Below are positions 63,116 to 64,000 of a stretch of DNA of 64,000 bases, piece after piece. Each line of letters starts with the position of its first letter. Within the stretch, counting starts at the first letter, position 1. The position numbers were made by a program, and so were the translations under genes. The stretch is taken from NCBI GenBank assembly GCA_963786305.1, contig CAWAYL010000022.1, positions 62,001 through 126,000 on the forward strand, given 5' to 3'. The stretch is from CAKZLS01 sp963786305. Its GTDB lineage: Bacteria; Pseudomonadota; Alphaproteobacteria; Rhodospirillales; Defluviicoccaceae. Below the pieces are notes generated by a model, which ran no database searches, was not told the origin of the DNA, and saw only the letters and a program-made list of their open reading frames with translations.

Positions 63116-64000
63116 TGTCGGTTCTGGTTATCTTTCTGCCGCTTCTGGCCGCGATCGTCGCCGGCGCTCTGGCGTTCGTGGCGCCTGACAGTCCGGAGGG
63201 AAAGGCCCGCGTCGACAAGGCCGCCCAGTGGATCACGTGCGGCGCGCTGCTGATCGCGGCGGTGCTGTCGGTGTTCGTGTTTATCGACGTCGCGCTCCGC
63301 GGCAACGCGGGCACCGTCGATCTGTTCACCTGGATCGACTCCGGCACGCTGGAGATTTCCTGGGCGCTCAGGGTGGATACCCTGACCGCGGTCATGCTGC
63401 TGGTGGTGAACGGCGTATCGGCGATGGTGCATGTGTATTCCATCGGTTACATGCACCACGACCACAGCATTCCCCGGTTCATGAGCTATCTGAGCCTGTT
63501 CACGTTCTTCATGCTGATGCTGGTCACCGCCGACAACCTGGTGCAGATGTATTTCGGCTGGGAAGGGGTGGGCCTCGCCTCGTATTTGCTGATCGGTTTC
63601 TGGTACGACCGTCCGTCGGCGAACGCCGCCGCCATCAAGGCGTTCGTGGTCAATCGGGTCGGCGATTTCGGTTTCGCGCTGGGCATATTCGCGACGTTCC
63701 TGCTGTTCGAACTCGGTCAGCTTCGACACCATCTTCGCCGCCGCCGGAAACCAGTCGGAAACGCAAATTCATGTGTTCGGAGCGGAGTTTCACGCGCTGA
63801 CGGTGATCTGTCTGCTGCTGTTCGTGGGCGCCATGGGCAAATCGGCGCAATTGGGCCTGCACACGTGGCTCCCCGATGCCATGGAGGGCCCGACCCCGGT
63901 TTCCGCCCTGATCCATGCCGCGACCATGGTGACGGCCGGCGTGTTCATGGTGGCGCGGCTGTCGCCGTTGTTCGAGTATTCCGAAGTGGCGCTGGCGGTG
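63116..64000 (+). CDS. nuoL: NADH-quinone oxidoreductase subunit L, partial (runs off right edge; one frameshift)
   Basis: ATG 63116 (MSVLVIFLPLLAAIVAGALAF) follows GGGGGCGGAA. The antiporter-like region continues with WALRVDTLTAVMLLVVNGVSAMVHVYSIGYM, QMYFGWEGVGLASYLLIGFWY and NRVGDFGFALGIFATF. At 63710-63711 an extra A breaks the frame; removing it gives FDSVSFDTIFAAAG, then ALTVICLLLFVGAMGKSAQLGLHTWLPDAMEGPTPVSALIHAATMVTAGVF. About 295 of ~640 residues are in the window. Confidence 0.93.

Overview
The window reads as a chromosomal segment of an alphaproteobacterium, most like the Rhodospirillales. The evidence is gene order and one regulatory site: a lexA promoter carrying a GTTC-N7-GTTC SOS box, ppiD-trpE...trpGDC-moaC-moeA-lexA-(comEC), tpiA-secG-pyrG-kdsA-eno-ftsB...lipA-coq10-cinA, folK-rsh-pdxJ-acpS-lepB-rnc-era, and a complete-looking nuo operon running off the right edge. 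Nearly all of it is housekeeping; there is no CRISPR array, phage or secretion locus.

Layout: 0.5-5.3 kb holds a PPP-type phosphatase, a GlgM-like glycosyltransferase, a GH13 enzyme and an orphan TAXI receptor. At 5.3-9.4 kb are a Sel1-like membrane protein, comEC and lexA. At 9.5-18.9 kb, on the minus strand, ppiD, trp and molybdenum-cofactor genes follow one another, with an SDR and an Asp/Asn beta-hydroxylase between trpE and trpG. From 19.2 to 26.5 kb come central metabolism and lipoate genes, then cinA and slt on the minus strand and dapA and smpB on the plus strand. From 30.7 to 38.7 kb are UDG, NYN, folK, rsh, pdxJ, acpS, lepB, rnc and era. From 38.7 to 51.1 kb are a DEAD-box helicase, isochorismatase, gamma-carbonic anhydrase, MeaB, phaC, an OmpA-like lipoprotein, an aminotransferase, hom and recJ. 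Two tandem PfkB sugar kinases, tRNA-Asp and nuoA-L close the window.

The most interesting structure is a 264-nt palindromic element (45428-45691) flanked by TA/TA inside C...G, as expected for an IS630/mariner-type MITE. It sits five bases into the ORF of the OmpA-like lipoprotein gene. Removing it with one TA rejoins a strong ribosome-binding site and ATG in frame with the lipoprotein. The element can fold into a near-perfect three-way junction and appears to supply new start codons. Other notable points are a PfkB paralogue whose catalytic GAGD motif reads GAGS, the split trp operon, the absence of pdh genes between ftsB and lipA and of rpoZ between folK and rsh, and a hairpin repeat between nuoI and nuoJ.

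At least 17 single-base frame disruptions fall in conserved genes, most of them +1 and about half in homopolymer runs; 12 lie between 36.4 and 50.9 kb. They are best explained as uncorrected indel errors in the assembly, and the affected genes are annotated here as reconstructed full-length CDSs with the suspect positions given.
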